From contig NZ_AULU01000009.1 in assembly GCF_000422445.1 (NCBI RefSeq), positions 62,001 through 126,000 on the forward strand: a DNA stretch of 64,000 bases, given 5' to 3'. The stretch is from Paenibacillus assamensis DSM 18201. Its GTDB lineage: Bacteria; Bacillota; Bacilli; Paenibacillales; Paenibacillaceae. A program made the position numbers and the translations under genes. This document shows, in pieces, positions 63,548 to 64,000 of the stretch. A model generated the notes under the pieces. That model saw only the letters and a list, made by a program, of their open reading frames with translations. It did not search any database and was not told the origin of the DNA. Every line of letters begins with the position of its first letter. Position 1 is the stretch's first letter.

Positions 63548-64000
<453 letters not shown>

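Overview
The window looks like chromosome of an endospore-forming, flagellated Gram-positive of the family Paenibacillaceae (Paenibacillus-like). The evidence is a DegS/DegU pair, an alpha/beta-type SASP, spoIIQ, spoIID and spoIIID with matching forespore and mother-cell promoters, flhO/flhP next to mbl, an 11-gene nuo operon without nuoEFG, the standard atpIBEFHAGDC order, strong AAGGAGG ribosome binding sites and frequent GTG/TTG starts. A large S-layer protein gene next to csaB, tagA and tagO homologues suggests an S-layer-bearing Paenibacillus anchored through a pyruvylated secondary cell-wall polymer. Apart from two genes at 52-54.7 kb, everything lies on the minus strand.

Layout from low to high coordinate. 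1-3.2 kb: a partial unknown gene, a short glycosyltransferase-like membrane protein, degU and degS. 3.2-10.5 kb: a secreted phosphodiester-glycosidase protein and a giant Ig-like/SLH surface protein. 10.7-12.4 kb: metK with an unusual leader, and a SASP gene. 12.6-23.5 kb: a pair of unrecognised exported proteins, the S-layer protein with two possible translation starts, and a 1333-residue SLH protein. 23.7-28.9 kb: tagO, tagA, csaB and a DUF5693 membrane protein, which build and pyruvylate the polymer that SLH domains bind. 29-38.4 kb: fabZ, pgsA, a small EpuA-like protein, flhP, flhO, mbl, spoIIID, spoIIQ, spoIID, murA and a DUF1146 gene, in an order similar to the Bacillus ywpB-ywzB region. 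38.5-41.0 kb: a subtilase with PPC-type repeats. 41.5-51.7 kb: nuoN to nuoA. 51.9-52.1 kb: a promoter with two Fur-box matches, followed by a gene-free, C-rich transcript ending in a strong terminator. 52.2-54.7 kb, plus strand: an alpha/beta hydrolase and an NADH oxidase behind Rex-like operators. 54.8-62.2 kb: the ATP synthase operon. 62.3-64 kb: UDP-GlcNAc 2-epimerase (which would supply ManNAc to TagA) and the 3' part of upp.

Functionally the window joins an envelope-assembly block (polymer, pyruvylation, S-layer, SLH proteins), a sporulation/shape block and a respiratory block. The most interesting item is the predicted iron-responsive small RNA at 51906-52064, between complex I and an NADH oxidase. 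Its layout (two Fur boxes in and just after the promoter, 5' stem-loop, C-rich patches complementary to Shine-Dalgarno sequences, intrinsic terminator, no ORF) is what a FsrA/RyhB-type iron-sparing regulator would look like. All calls come from reading the sequence. No database search or folding program was run.
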